From assembly GCF_036116635.1 (NCBI RefSeq), contig NZ_CP107995.1:10483577-10547576 (forward strand): 64,000 nt of DNA, given 5' to 3'. A model generated the notes under the pieces. It worked only from the letters and a program-made list of their open reading frames with translations, had not been told where the DNA came from and searched no databases. This document shows positions 34,042-42,574 of this stretch, in pieces. A program made the position numbers and the translations under genes. The first letter of the stretch is position 1. Every line of letters begins with the position of its first letter. Origin of the DNA: Amycolatopsis sp. NBC_00345. Lineage in GTDB: Bacteria; Actinomycetota; Actinomycetes; Mycobacteriales; Pseudonocardiaceae.

Positions 34042-35025
34042 TCACGGGCAGAGGAAAGCCTGCCCGGCATACGAAAGCCCGGCGCCGAACCCGACCGCCA
34101 GCACGACGTCGCCGGACTTCGCGGTGCCCGCCTTGCGCATGTGGTCCAGCGCCAGCGGAATCGACGCCGACGAGGTGTTGCCGGAGTACTTGATGTCGTC
34201 GGCGACGACCATGTCCTCCCGGGCGCCCGCGGCCCGCAGCTTCTTGGCGATCGACTCGACGATGCGCAGGTTCGCCTGGTGCGGGATCAGCACGTCCACA
34301 TCGGACGGCTGCAGGCCCGCGGCCTCCAGCGCGCGCAGGGCGATCGGCGCGATCTGCGTGGTCGCCCACCGGAAGACCGACTGGCCCTCCTGGTAGATGT
34401 ACTTGCCGTCGCGCATGTAGATCAGGTCGACCAGGTCGCCCGCGCTGCCCCACACCACCGGGCCGATGCCCGGCTCGTCGGCACCGCCGACCACCGCGGC
34501 GCCCGCGCCGTCGGCGAAGATGATCGCGTTCGCGCGGTCGAGCGGGTCGACCGCGTCGGTGAGCTTCTCCGCGCCGATCACGAGGACCTTCTTCGCGGAG
34601 CCGGCCCGGATCAGGTCCGACGCCACGCCGAGGCCGTAGCAGAAGCCGGCGCACGCGGCGTTGAGGTCGAAGGCGCCGGGGCTCTGGATGCCGATCCGCG
34701 CGGCGACCTGGGCGGCCGCGTTCGGGATCTGCGTCGGCATCGTGCAGTTCGGCAGGATGACCGTGTCCACTTCGGACGGGTCGACGCCCGCGTCGGCCAG
34801 CGCGGCGGTGCCCGCGGCGACGGCGAAGTCGACCAGCAGCTCGTTCTTCTCCCCGAAGCGGCGCTCGATGATGCCGACGCGGTCGCGGATCCACTGGTCG
34901 TTGGTGTCCATGACCAGGGACAGGTCGTCGTTGGTGACGACCTTCTCCGGCTGGTGGCTCCCGGTGCCGAGGATCCGGGTGCTGCTCGGGCCGGCGGTCT
35001 GGCGCAGGCTGGGGCGGTCGGTCAC
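34042..35025 (-). CDS. fabH: Beta-ketoacyl-ACP synthase III
   Basis: A 327-residue initiating condensing enzyme that joins an acyl-CoA primer (acetyl or branched) to malonyl-ACP. The triad is Cys125 in DLNAACAGFCYG, His in LIPHQANLRIVE and Asn in KYSGNTSSASIPLAL. The GTG start overlaps the fabD stop as GTGA, so translation is coupled. In actinomycetes that make iso and anteiso fatty acids this enzyme prefers branched primers; sequence alone does not settle the preference here. The next gene, acpP, starts after 75 bases. Confidence 0.96.
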   Translation of the reverse strand: MTDRPSLRQTAGPSSTRILGTGSHQPEKVVTNDDLSLVMDTNDQWIRDRVGIIERRFGEKNELLVDFAVAAGTAALADAGVDPSEVDTVILPNCTMPTQIPNAAAQVAARIGIQSPGAFDLNAACAGFCYGLGVASDLIRAGSAKKVLVIGAEKLTDAVDPLDRANAIIFADGAGAAVVGGADEPGIGPVVWGSAGDLVDLIYMRDGKYIYQEGQSVFRWATTQIAPIALRALEAAGLQPSDVDVLIPHQANLRIVESIAKKLRAAGAREDMVVADDIKYSGNTSSASIPLALDHMRKAGTAKSGDVVLAVGFGAGLSYAGQAFLCP

Positions 35026-35945
35026 TGGGCGTCCTCCTCGCGCAGCTTCGCCAGCTCGGCCGGCGTCTTCAGCGCGGTGGTAGTGGTGACGACACCCTTG
35101 AGCTGCCGCTTGACCAGGCCGGTCAGCGTGCCCGCGGGCGCGAGTTCGACTGTGCTGGTGACGCCGAGCGACACGAGGCCGTCCATGGTCAGGTCCCAGC
35201 GCACGGGGCGGGTGACCTGTGCGACGAGGCGGTCCAGGTACTCCGCGCCGCTGGTGATCACCTGACCGTCGGCATTGGACAGCAGCGGGCGGGCCGGGTC
35301 GGCCGGGGTGAGGCCGGCGGCGTGCTCGCGCAACGCTTCTTCCGCGGGCGCCATGTAAGACGTGTGGAAGGCGCCGGCCACCTTGAGCGCACGGATCTTC
35401 GTGCCCTTGAGCGGCTCCGCGACGATCCGTTCGATCGCCTCGGCCGAGCCGGACGCGACGATCTGGCCCGCGCCGTTCCGGTTGGCCGCGGCCAGGCCCT
35501 GCTCATCGAGCCACGCCACGACCTCCTCGGGGTCGCCGAGCATCACGGCGGCCATCGACGTGGGCTCCAGCGCGCAGGCCTTCGCCATCTCGGCGCCGCG
35601 CACGGCGGCCAGCGCCACGGCGTCGGCCGAGGTGAGCACCCCGGCGATCGCGGCCGCGGCCAGCTCGCCGACGGAGTGCCCGGCCACCGGCGCGTCGGCC
35701 GCCACCGGTGCGGCCTGCTGCAGGTGCTCGAACGAGAGCAGCGACAGCGCCACGATCAGCGGCTGCGCGACGGCGGTGTCCTGGATCTCCTCGGCCTCGG
35801 CCTCCGTGCCGAGGCGGAGCAGGTCGAGCCCGGCGCGGGCCGACCACTCGTCGACGCGCGCGCGGGCGCCGTCGAGCTCGAGCCACGGAGTGAGCATGCC
35901 GGGGGCCTGGGAGCCTTGACCCGGAGAGAGGACTGCGACTGTCAC
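35022..35945 (-). CDS. fabD: Malonyl-CoA:ACP transacylase
   Basis: A 307-residue acyltransferase that loads malonate onto ACP for FAS-II, and in actinomycetes also for type II polyketide synthases. It has the oxyanion GQGSQAPGM segment, nucleophile Ser91 in VAGHSVGELAAA and the histidine of VAGAFHTSYMAPA. The GTG start at 35945 is the first of the cluster. The ~230 bases upstream separate it from fasR and should hold the FasR-controlled promoter. It overlaps fabH by 4 bases. Confidence 0.96.
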   Translation of the reverse strand: MTVAVLSPGQGSQAPGMLTPWLELDGARARVDEWSARAGLDLLRLGTEAEAEEIQDTAVAQPLIVALSLLSFEHLQQAAPVAADAPVAGHSVGELAAAAIAGVLTSADAVALAAVRGAEMAKACALEPTSMAAVMLGDPEEVVAWLDEQGLAAANRNGAGQIVASGSAEAIERIVAEPLKGTKIRALKVAGAFHTSYMAPAEEALREHAAGLTPADPARPLLSNADGQVITSGAEYLDRLVAQVTRPVRWDLTMDGLVSLGVTSTVELAPAGTLTGLVKRQLKGVVTTTTALKTPAELAKLREEDAQ

Positions 35946-36175
35946 GTACCTATGACACCATGGGGACCCTCCCGGGCCGGATGCGGGCGGTCACCAAGTA
36001 CGACCGGTGTAATTGGAGGAAACCTCCAAAGGCCCGCCGTGAATCTCCGCCCTTAACCCAGATGCCTTGTGGGATTCAACCATTGCTTGCCGTGAAGTCG
36101 GTCACGGGCGGTTCGGTCGCTGCCGCGGTGCGAACGGTCCCCTCGCGACACCGGGCCGCGGTATTTCCGGCCGGG

Positions 36176-37390
36176 TCACCAGAGACCGCGGGCCCGCGCC
36201 AGCCGGCCGACGGTCAGCGCGATCCGCAGGACCAGGGCGTCGCGGGGCTCGGTGGCGTTGCGGCCGGTCAGCTCGGCCGCCTTGCGCAGCCGGTAGCGCA
36301 CCGTGTTGGGGTGGACGAACAGGGCCTGCGCACAGCGTTCCAGCACGCCGCCGGTCTCGAGGTAGGTCTCCACGGTGCGCTGCAACGCCGGGCCCGCCTC
36401 TTCGAGCGGGCGGGCGACGAGGTCCACCAGCAGCCGCTCGGCTTCCGGGTCGCCGGAGAGGGCGCGCTCGGGCAGCAGGTCCCCGGACCGGACCGGACGC
36501 GGGGCGCCCGGCCAGCCGACCACCGCGCGCAGCCCGGACAGCGCCTCGGCCGCGCTGTGGTGGGCCTCGGCCAGCGACGGGACGGTCGGGCCGGCCACCA
36601 CCGGCCCCTCGGCGAACACCGCGGACATCCGGGAGAGCGTTTCGCGCTCCTTCGTCCCGCCGTCGGTGGGGCCGCCGATCACGATCACCAGCCGCGAGCC
36701 CTGCACCGAGAGCAGCACCGGCCGGCCGACGCGCGCGGCGCGGCTGCGGACCTCGAACACGACCGTCGGCGGGTCCTCCGAGGGCGGGTTGCCCACGAGC
36801 ACTGTCGCGGCCGAGGCCGGGTCCCAGCCAAGCGCGGCGGCGCGGGAGAGCACGGCCTCCTCGGCGTCGCCGCGGACGATGCCGTCGACGACCAGCGCCT
36901 CCAGCCGCGCGTCCCACGCGCCGCGCGCTTCCGCTGCGGCGGCGTAGGAATTGGCCGCGGCGAAGGCGATTTCCCTGCCGTAGCGCAGGATTCCCTCGAT
37001 CAGGGCCGCACGTTCGGCCTCGTTCGCGGCGAACTCCGGCAGCTGCTCCTCGAACACCTCGATCGCCAGCCGCACCATGCCGACGGCCTGGCGCAGGCTG
37101 ACCCAGCGCGAAAGCTCGGCGGGCGCGTCGCGGAACGCCTCCGTGGTGAGCTTCAGCGCCTCCTTCGAGTCGCGCAGCCAGTCGACGAAGCCCGCCGCGC
37201 CGGCCTGCGTGATGAGCAGGACGCTCGCGCGCTGGTCCGCGGGCAGCCGCGCGAACCACACCAGCCGTTGCTCCATCACCGCGACGCTCGCGCTCGCGAG
37301 GCGCCCGGACGCGTGCTCCAACCCGCGCAGGGTCTTTGCGGACAGCCCGTGGTGCTTGGGCACCTGGCGCCCGGAACTCGTTTCAGCCAT
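36176..37390 (-). CDS. fasR: PucR/CdaR-type activator of fatty-acid synthesis
   Basis: A 404-residue regulator with a long N-terminal domain (MAETSSGRQVPKHHGLSAKT start) and a C-terminal PucR-type helix-turn-helix: ALQRTVETYLETGG and CAQALFVHPNTVRYRLRKAA. It is immediately upstream of fabD on the same strand, the position and architecture of FasR of Streptomyces coelicolor, which activates the fabD-fabH-acpP-fabF operon. It is unrelated to the mycobacterial TetR protein also called FasR. The start at the ATG at 37390 is preferred because the upstream 19 codons are Arg-rich and outside the family. Its site probably lies in 35946-36175, but I could not define it. Confidence 0.92.
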   Translation of the reverse strand: MAETSSGRQVPKHHGLSAKTLRGLEHASGRLASASVAVMEQRLVWFARLPADQRASVLLITQAGAAGFVDWLRDSKEALKLTTEAFRDAPAELSRWVSLRQAVGMVRLAIEVFEEQLPEFAANEAERAALIEGILRYGREIAFAAANSYAAAAEARGAWDARLEALVVDGIVRGDAEEAVLSRAAALGWDPASAATVLVGNPPSEDPPTVVFEVRSRAARVGRPVLLSVQGSRLVIVIGGPTDGGTKERETLSRMSAVFAEGPVVAGPTVPSLAEAHHSAAEALSGLRAVVGWPGAPRPVRSGDLLPERALSGDPEAERLLVDLVARPLEEAGPALQRTVETYLETGGVLERCAQALFVHPNTVRYRLRKAAELTGRNATEPRDALVLRIALTVGRLARARGLW

Positions 37391-37538
37391 TTCGGGACCG
37401 ATCCTACGGGGACGCCGCACCAGCAACTTTCGGCGGCGGACACGCAACCACGGGTGCTAGGAACAATCGACCGCCCTTCTCTACCATCACGGAAGGTGAC
37501 AATCGTCACCGAAGACGAGGGCAAGGGGGGTCGGGGCC

Positions 37539-38462
37539 ATGCCAGAGCCCGGACTGGAGATCGACTCGGTCTCCAAGCGCTACGGCACCGTGGTGGCGTT
37601 GGAAAAGATGACTTTCGAAGTACGACCTGGGGAACTCTTCGGTTTCGTCGGCAGCAACGGCGCCGGCAAGACCACCACCATGCGCATCGCCCTCGGCGTG
37701 CTTGCCGCCGACGCCGGCGAGGTGCGCTACGCCGGTGAGCCGGTGAACTACGAGACCCGCCGCCACATCGGGTACATGCCCGAAGAGCGAGGTCTGTACC
37801 CGAAGATGAAGGTCGGCGAGCAGCTGACGTATCTGGCCCGGCTGCACGGGATGTCGTTGTCCGACGCGAAGGCCTCCACCGAACGGTGGACCGAGCGGCT
37901 CGGCGTCGCCACGCGCCGTGACAGCGAGGTGCAGGCGCTGAGCCTCGGCAACCAGCAGCGGGTGCAGCTCGCCGCCGCGCTGGTGCACGAGCCGCGGATC
38001 CTCGTGCTGGACGAGCCGTTCTCCGGCCTCGACCCGGTCGCGGTGGACGTGATGAGCGCGGTGCTGCGGGAGAAGGCGGCCACGGGCGTGCCTGTCGTGT
38101 TCTCCAGCCACCAGCTCGATCTGGTGGAGCGCCTGTGCGACCGGATCGGGATCGTCCGAAGTGGACGGATGGTGGAGTCGGGATCCGTGGCGGAGCTGCG
38201 GTCCGGCGGCGCGGTCCGGCTGCTCGTCGACGCGCCGGAGGCCGCCGACGGCTGGGCCGCCGGGCTGCCCGGCGTGACCGTGCTCGGCCGCGAGGGCTCC
38301 GTGACCGAGGTGGAGCTGGGCGCCGGCGCGGACGACCAGGCCGTGCTGCGCGCGGCTCTGGCGACCGGGCCGGTGCGCGAGTTTTCGCGGAAGCTGCCCT
38401 CCCTGGCCGATCTCTTCCGCTCCGTCGTGAGCGAGCACAACACTCAGGAGGCGGCGGCATGA
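37539..38462 (+). CDS. ABC transporter ATP-binding protein (NatA-like exporter)
   Basis: A 307-residue ATPase. Walker A is VGSNGAGKTTTM, the signature is LSLGNQQRVQLAAAL (a G-to-N variant of LSGGQ, as in the NatA group), Walker B is ILVLDEPFSGLDP and the switch His is in FSSHQLDLVERL. A ~75-residue C-terminal extension follows the ATPase. With the next gene it forms a two-component ABC-2 exporter. In Bacillus NatAB exports sodium; other relatives export drugs or lipids, so the substrate is open. It overlaps the permease gene by 4 bases. Confidence 0.92.
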   Translation: MPEPGLEIDSVSKRYGTVVALEKMTFEVRPGELFGFVGSNGAGKTTTMRIALGVLAADAGEVRYAGEPVNYETRRHIGYMPEERGLYPKMKVGEQLTYLARLHGMSLSDAKASTERWTERLGVATRRDSEVQALSLGNQQRVQLAAALVHEPRILVLDEPFSGLDPVAVDVMSAVLREKAATGVPVVFSSHQLDLVERLCDRIGIVRSGRMVESGSVAELRSGGAVRLLVDAPEAADGWAAGLPGVTVLGREGSVTEVELGAGADDQAVLRAALATGPVREFSRKLPSLADLFRSVVSEHNTQEAAA

Positions 38463-39673
38463 GCGAGCCCGATGTCCGGATGAGCACGCTTTCGGCGGTC
38501 GGCCTGGTGGCCTCGCGCGAGATCGGCACGCGGGTGAAGTCGAAGGCCTACCGGATCAGCACCTTGATCATGCTGATCCTCGTCGTCGCCGTGACGGTGG
38601 TGTTCAAGATCATCGGCAGCGGCAGCGGTACCGACGCCACCGTCGGCTTCGTGCCCGCGGCCGCCCCGCTCGCGGCACCGGTGACGGCCACGGCGAAGTC
38701 GATCGGCAAGAACGTCGCCACCCAGCAGGTGCCCGACCAGCAGGCCGGCGTCGCGAAGCTGAACGACGGCTCGATCGACGCGCTGCTGGTGCAGGACGCG
38801 CAGCGGGTGCACGTCCAGGTGAAGAAGGATCTCGACCCGACGCTGAAAAACGTGCTGAACGTGGTGGCCGGGCAGATCGCCCTCAGCGAGCAGATCCGCG
38901 GCCTCGGCGGCGATCCGGCGAAGATCGGGGCCGCCGTCGACAGCGCTTCGATCGACGAGCTGCCGCCGCTGCAGCAGCCGTACAACTACGACAGCCAGCA
39001 GCTCATTCTCGGCATCATCGCCGGGATCCTCATCTACATGTCGCTGATGTTGAACGGCCAGAGCGTGGCGCAGGGCGTGGTCGAGGAGAAGACGTCCCGC
39101 GTGGTCGAGCTGCTGCTGTCCACGATCAAGCCGTGGCAGCTGATGGCGGGCAAGGTGCTCGGCATCGGCACGGTGGGGCTGATCCAGATGCTGGCGATCG
39201 GCGTGGTCGGGCTGGCCGCGGGGCTGGGCCTGGGGGTGCTGACCATCTCGTTGTCGGCGGCCATCGGCACCGTGGTGTGGCTGATCGTCTGGTACCTGCT
39301 CGGCTTCTTCATGTACTCGATCGTCTTCGCCGCGCTCGGCGCGCTCGTCTCCCGTCAGGAGGACGTCGGCGGCGCGACGATGCCGGCGCTGATGCTGGTG
39401 ATCGCCGGCTACGTGGTCGGCATCTCGGTGCTGCCCTCGGACCCGTCGAACTCGTTCGCCGAGGTCCTGTCGGTGATCCCGGTCTTCGCACCGACGCTGA
39501 TGCCGATGCGGCTGGCGATGGGCGGGGTGCCGGTGTGGGAGGCCGTGTTGTCGGTGGGGCTCGTGGTGCTGCTGATCCCGGCGCTGATCTGGCTGGCCGC
39601 GCGGATCTACCGCAACGCCGTGATGCGCACCGGCGCGAAGGTGAAGCTGCGGGACGCGTTGAGCGCTGCCTGA
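38459..39673 (+). CDS. ABC-2 type transporter permease (NatB-like)
   Basis: A 404-residue membrane protein with the ABC-2 layout: one N-terminal helix (~33-52, TLIMLILVVAVTVVFKI), a ~130-residue extracytoplasmic domain, then five helices from ~180 onward. The segment NGQSVAQGVVEEKTSRVVEL immediately before the helices is the conserved NatB coupling region. The ATG at 38459 overlaps the ATPase stop (ATGA). Together the two proteins form a complete exporter. A terminator-like hairpin lies at 39832. Confidence 0.9.
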   Translation: MSEPDVRMSTLSAVGLVASREIGTRVKSKAYRISTLIMLILVVAVTVVFKIIGSGSGTDATVGFVPAAAPLAAPVTATAKSIGKNVATQQVPDQQAGVAKLNDGSIDALLVQDAQRVHVQVKKDLDPTLKNVLNVVAGQIALSEQIRGLGGDPAKIGAAVDSASIDELPPLQQPYNYDSQQLILGIIAGILIYMSLMLNGQSVAQGVVEEKTSRVVELLLSTIKPWQLMAGKVLGIGTVGLIQMLAIGVVGLAAGLGLGVLTISLSAAIGTVVWLIVWYLLGFFMYSIVFAALGALVSRQEDVGGATMPALMLVIAGYVVGISVLPSDPSNSFAEVLSVIPVFAPTLMPMRLAMGGVPVWEAVLSVGLVVLLIPALIWLAARIYRNAVMRTGAKVKLRDALSAA

Positions 39674-39679
39674 GTGGTT

Positions 39680-40260
39680 TCGGTGGGGCACGGGTGGCCA
39701 CGAGCGTCCGGGGGCGTGAGTGGCCACTCGTGTGTCCGGGTGGTTCGCGGGCGTGGGTGGCTGCGCGTGTGTCCCGGTGGTGCTGGTTCGGGCGATGGGG
39801 TGGCTACCTGCGTGCTCACCTGGTGACGGTGGGTGCGAGTGGCCACTAACCACTCGCACCTCACCTTCGCCGCCCGGGCTGCTCACCCCGCGTCAGCACG
39901 CCCCTTAAACCACTCCGGCCCACAGCGTCACCACGCGCACCGCCCACTCGCGCGAGCGCGCGGGTAACCCGTGCCGGCGCGGGTGAGCGGTCCGCGTGGC
40001 GTTGATGGGGCGCGGGGCGCTCGCGGCGGGCGAATGGTCGTGAGCGTGTTCGCGTGGTGACGGTTCGGCGCGAGTGGTCGGCAGCGCGCTTTGTGTGGTG
40101 CCTGTTAAATCGCGAGCGGCCGTGTGCGTGTCCACGCCGGGATGCGTGGTGATGATTGGGCCGAATGGCCGCGCGCTGGTCCGTCGGGCGGGAGCGGCCG
40201 CAACTATGCCGTTAACTGTGCCGCCTGGTCAGGGCCGCGAGCGCGAGTGACCACAAACGC
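39680..40260. repeat. Gene-free region with degenerate GTGGCCAC-type repeats
   Basis: This is most of the 917-base gap between the permease and channel genes. In the first ~190 bases, units of roughly 36 bases resemble GTGGCCACTCGTGTGTCCGG, including the perfect palindrome GAGTGGCCACTC near 39718. The remainder is rich in GAGCG, GTGGT and GCGCG strings without clear periodicity. No frame gives a credible protein. From ~40260 to 40590 the sequence becomes less repetitive and probably contains the channel gene promoter. Confidence 0.5.
39832..39860. terminator. 11-bp stem hairpin, probable terminator of the ABC exporter genes
   Basis: GGTGCGAGTGG (39832-39842) and CCACTCGCACC (39850-39860) pair perfectly around a CCACTAA loop. 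There is no U-tract. It lies 159 bases after the permease stop. Confidence 0.5.
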
Positions 40261-40590
40261 GCCTGCCTGCTGATGGCGTAACCGTGGTGAACAAGCGCCG
40301 TCGGCCGGGGAAACCCGAAGCGTATTCGCAGCGCGACGGCGCGCGTACGCGCTGAATACCTCCGGGAAATGCTCGAGGCCGCCCGGCGCTTGCGGTTTTC
40401 GCTGCGCCGGACGGCCTCGTCTCCCCGGTCCCCACCGGTAGTACAAGTATGGCCGTCATTGATCTTCCCGCGCCAGTCTTCTCACTCGATCGTGGTGCAC
40501 AGCACTCTCCTTCGCTGGGTACCTGGTCAACGAACCGGTGCAGAGCGGACGCAGCCGGATTCGAAGCCGACCACGGCGAAGGGAGCCCGC

Positions 40591-41532
40591 GTGGGTGAGC
40601 AATTGAAGGACGGACTCGGACAGGCCTGGAATCTGGTGGCCACGTTCGTCCCGAAACTCGTCGGATTTCTGATCATCCTGTTCATCGGCTGGCTGATCGC
40701 GAAAGCCGTGTCCAAAGCACTCGCACTGGTGCTCGGAAAGCTCGGATTCTCGCGGCTGATCGAGAAGACCGGGCTCACCGGAATGATGAAGCAGGCGAAT
40801 GTGGACGCCACCGGCATCCTGGTCAAACTCGTCTACTACTTCATTCTGCTGATCGCCCTCCAGCTGGCGTTCGGCGTGTTCGGCCAGTCGAACCCGGTCA
40901 GCCAGCTGCTGAACGAGATCATCGCGTTCCTGCCGCGGATCCTGGTGGCGCTGGTGCTGATCGTGGTGGCCGCGGCCATCGCCAAGGTGGTGCGTGACGT
41001 GGTCACGTCCGCGATGTCGGCCCGTCCCGCGGGCCGTCTGCTCGGGACCGTCGCCTACTGGCTGATCATGGCGTTCGGCATCATCGCGGCGCTGGGCCAG
41101 GTGAACATCGCGACGGCGGTGACGGGCCCGGTGCTGATCGCCGTGCTCGCGACCATCGGCGGGGTTGTCGTGGTCGGCTTCGGCGGCGGCCTGATCAAGC
41201 CGGCCCAGGACCGCTGGGGTGGCTGGCTCGCCAACCTCCAGGGCCAGCTCGGCAACAGCGACGGCAACGGCACCCAGCCGCGCCAGGTCGGCGGCCAGGC
41301 CCAGACACAGCAGGCCCAGGCTCAGCAGGCCCAGACGCAGCAGGCCCAAGGCCAGCAGGCTCAGACGCGACAGACCCAAGGCCAGCAAACCCAGGCTCAG
41401 CCGACGCAAGCGCAGCCGACGCGAGCCCAGGCCCAGCCGACGCAGGCCCAGGCCGCCCACGCGGGCAACGGCCACCAGCCCGGCTCCGACACACCGACCC
41501 CGCCCGCCGGGTTCGGCCGCGTCGAGCGCTGA
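40591..41532 (+). CDS. MscS-related small-conductance channel protein with Gln/Ala-rich tail
   Basis: A 313-residue membrane protein of the conserved-TM-helix (CmpX/MscS-related) group. Five or so hydrophobic helices lie in residues 20-225; two homologous copies of the pattern PKLVGFLIILFIGWLIAKAV and PRILVALVLIVVAAAIAKVV are visible. No full MscS beta domain follows. The last ~90 residues are a disordered Gln/Ala/Thr repeat (QQAQTQQAQGQQAQTRQTQG). The GTG at 40591 is chosen because AGGGAG lies 6 bases upstream and the family N-terminus starts here. It probably contributes to osmotic or membrane-tension response, which is inferred from family. It ends at a strong terminator. Confidence 0.82.
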   Translation: MGEQLKDGLGQAWNLVATFVPKLVGFLIILFIGWLIAKAVSKALALVLGKLGFSRLIEKTGLTGMMKQANVDATGILVKLVYYFILLIALQLAFGVFGQSNPVSQLLNEIIAFLPRILVALVLIVVAAAIAKVVRDVVTSAMSARPAGRLLGTVAYWLIMAFGIIAALGQVNIATAVTGPVLIAVLATIGGVVVVGFGGGLIKPAQDRWGGWLANLQGQLGNSDGNGTQPRQVGGQAQTQQAQAQQAQTQQAQGQQAQTRQTQGQQTQAQPTQAQPTRAQAQPTQAQAAHAGNGHQPGSDTPTPPAGFGRVER

Positions 41533-41542
41533 GCTTCCCCTC

Positions 41543-41583
41543 GGCGAGGGTCCGGTGCATCGGGTGGGCACCGGACCTTCGCC
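41543..41583. terminator. Strong hairpin terminator after the channel gene
   Basis: A 16-base arm beginning GGCGAGGGTCCGG pairs with GCACCGGACC-TTCGCC (15 of 16 pairs plus one G-U) around a 9-base loop, 10 bases after the channel gene stop. Confidence 0.8.
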
Positions 41584-41629
41584 GTTCCCGGGCCAGGCAC
41601 TCCTGCACGCCGAGCGTGCCCCCGGGCCC

Positions 41630-41880
41630 CGGCCATGCCTGCTCAACTGCTCTGCCCGGCGGCCTTGTCGTGCCGCCGCGCCCGGCTGCCCGGCTCTGCC
41701 GCCGCGCTCTGCCGCCGCGCACCGCCGCCCGGCTCAGCCGCCGCGCATGGCCGCGGGCCAAGCCGCTCGGTCCCACAGCCCGGCCCAGCGTCCCGCTCAG
41801 CCGCTTCGCGAAGCCGTGCCCACCCAGTCGCCTCACGCAGGGCGTCCCACGAGACGGGATGTCGCTCGCCTCACAACGGT
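41630..41880. repeat. Degenerate CTGCCGCCGCG repeat region
   Basis: Between the channel terminator and pnuC, roughly 250 bases contain drifting copies of a 14-17-base unit such as CTCTGCCGCCGCG and CTCAGCCGCCGCG. No gene is supported. The last ~60 bases before pnuC are unrepetitive and probably hold its promoter. I looked for a TPP- or other riboswitch there and saw none. Confidence 0.4.
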
Positions 41881-41938
41881 GGGGGAATTGCCCCGCGGTG
41901 CTGCATGTTGGGAGCGGTAGACCGGAAGGGGTGGGGAC

Positions 41939-42574
41939 GTGGACTTCCTGCTGCATCACGGCGTGACCGTGCTGGGCCAGTGGATCTCGATCGCGGAGCT
42001 GGCGGGCCAGGTGTTCGCGCTCGCTGTGGTGTTCCTCGCCGAGCGGCGGACGCTGTGGACGTGGCCGGTGCAGGTCGGCGCCACTGTGCTGCTGTTCTCC
42101 GTTTACCTCTCCGCGCACCTCGGCGGCCTGGCCAGCCGCCAGATCGCCATCCTCGTCATTTCGCTCTACGGCTGGTGGGCGTGGAACCGCCGCAGCGACC
42201 CGGTGTACGGCGTGGTCGTGCGTAAGGGCCGCTGGATCGAGCGGTCCGCGATGCTCGCCGGCTTCGTCGCCGGCACCGTGGTCATGGCGCTCGCACTGCA
42301 GGCGCTGAACGCCTCGTGGGCGCCGTGGCCGGACGCCGCGATCTTCGTCGGCACGCTGGTGGCCTTCGCCGCCCAGGGCGCCGGGCTGGTGGAGTTCTGG
42401 CTGGTCTGGCTGGTGGTCGACGCGATCGGCGTGCCGCTGCAGATCTCGTCCGGGCTGTACTTCTCCGCGGCCATCTACATCGTCTTCGCCGCGCTGGTCG
42501 TGCACGGCTGGTGGAGCTGGAACCGCACGGCCAAGAGCGTCCACCGGCAGCCGGTCACGGCAGCATCCAGCTGA
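41939..42574 (+). CDS. pnuC: PnuC-family nicotinamide/vitamin transporter
   Basis: A 211-residue membrane protein with seven hydrophobic helices and the PnuC signature ISLYGWWAWNRR (WxxW-type) after helix 3; a second VHGWWSWNR lies at the C-terminus. PnuC proteins facilitate uptake of nicotinamide riboside, and relatives (PnuT, PnuX) take up thiamine or riboflavin. There is no salvage kinase or riboswitch nearby to decide the substrate; nicotinamide riboside is the default. The GTG at 41939 is the first start, with AAGGGG upstream. The 3' end overlaps the convergent lactate permease gene by 20 bases. Confidence 0.88.
   Translation: MDFLLHHGVTVLGQWISIAELAGQVFALAVVFLAERRTLWTWPVQVGATVLLFSVYLSAHLGGLASRQIAILVISLYGWWAWNRRSDPVYGVVVRKGRWIERSAMLAGFVAGTVVMALALQALNASWAPWPDAAIFVGTLVAFAAQGAGLVEFWLVWLVVDAIGVPLQISSGLYFSAAIYIVFAALVVHGWWSWNRTAKSVHRQPVTAASS

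Noticed and set aside
36067..37101. A plus-strand open frame opposite fasR
   Set aside because: It is an antisense Arg/Pro-rich frame; the minus-strand PucR-type regulator explains the region.
41840..41938. TPP or other vitamin riboswitch upstream of pnuC
   Set aside because: No CTGAGA or ACC-CUUGAUC-type core and no other recognisable aptamer signature is present.
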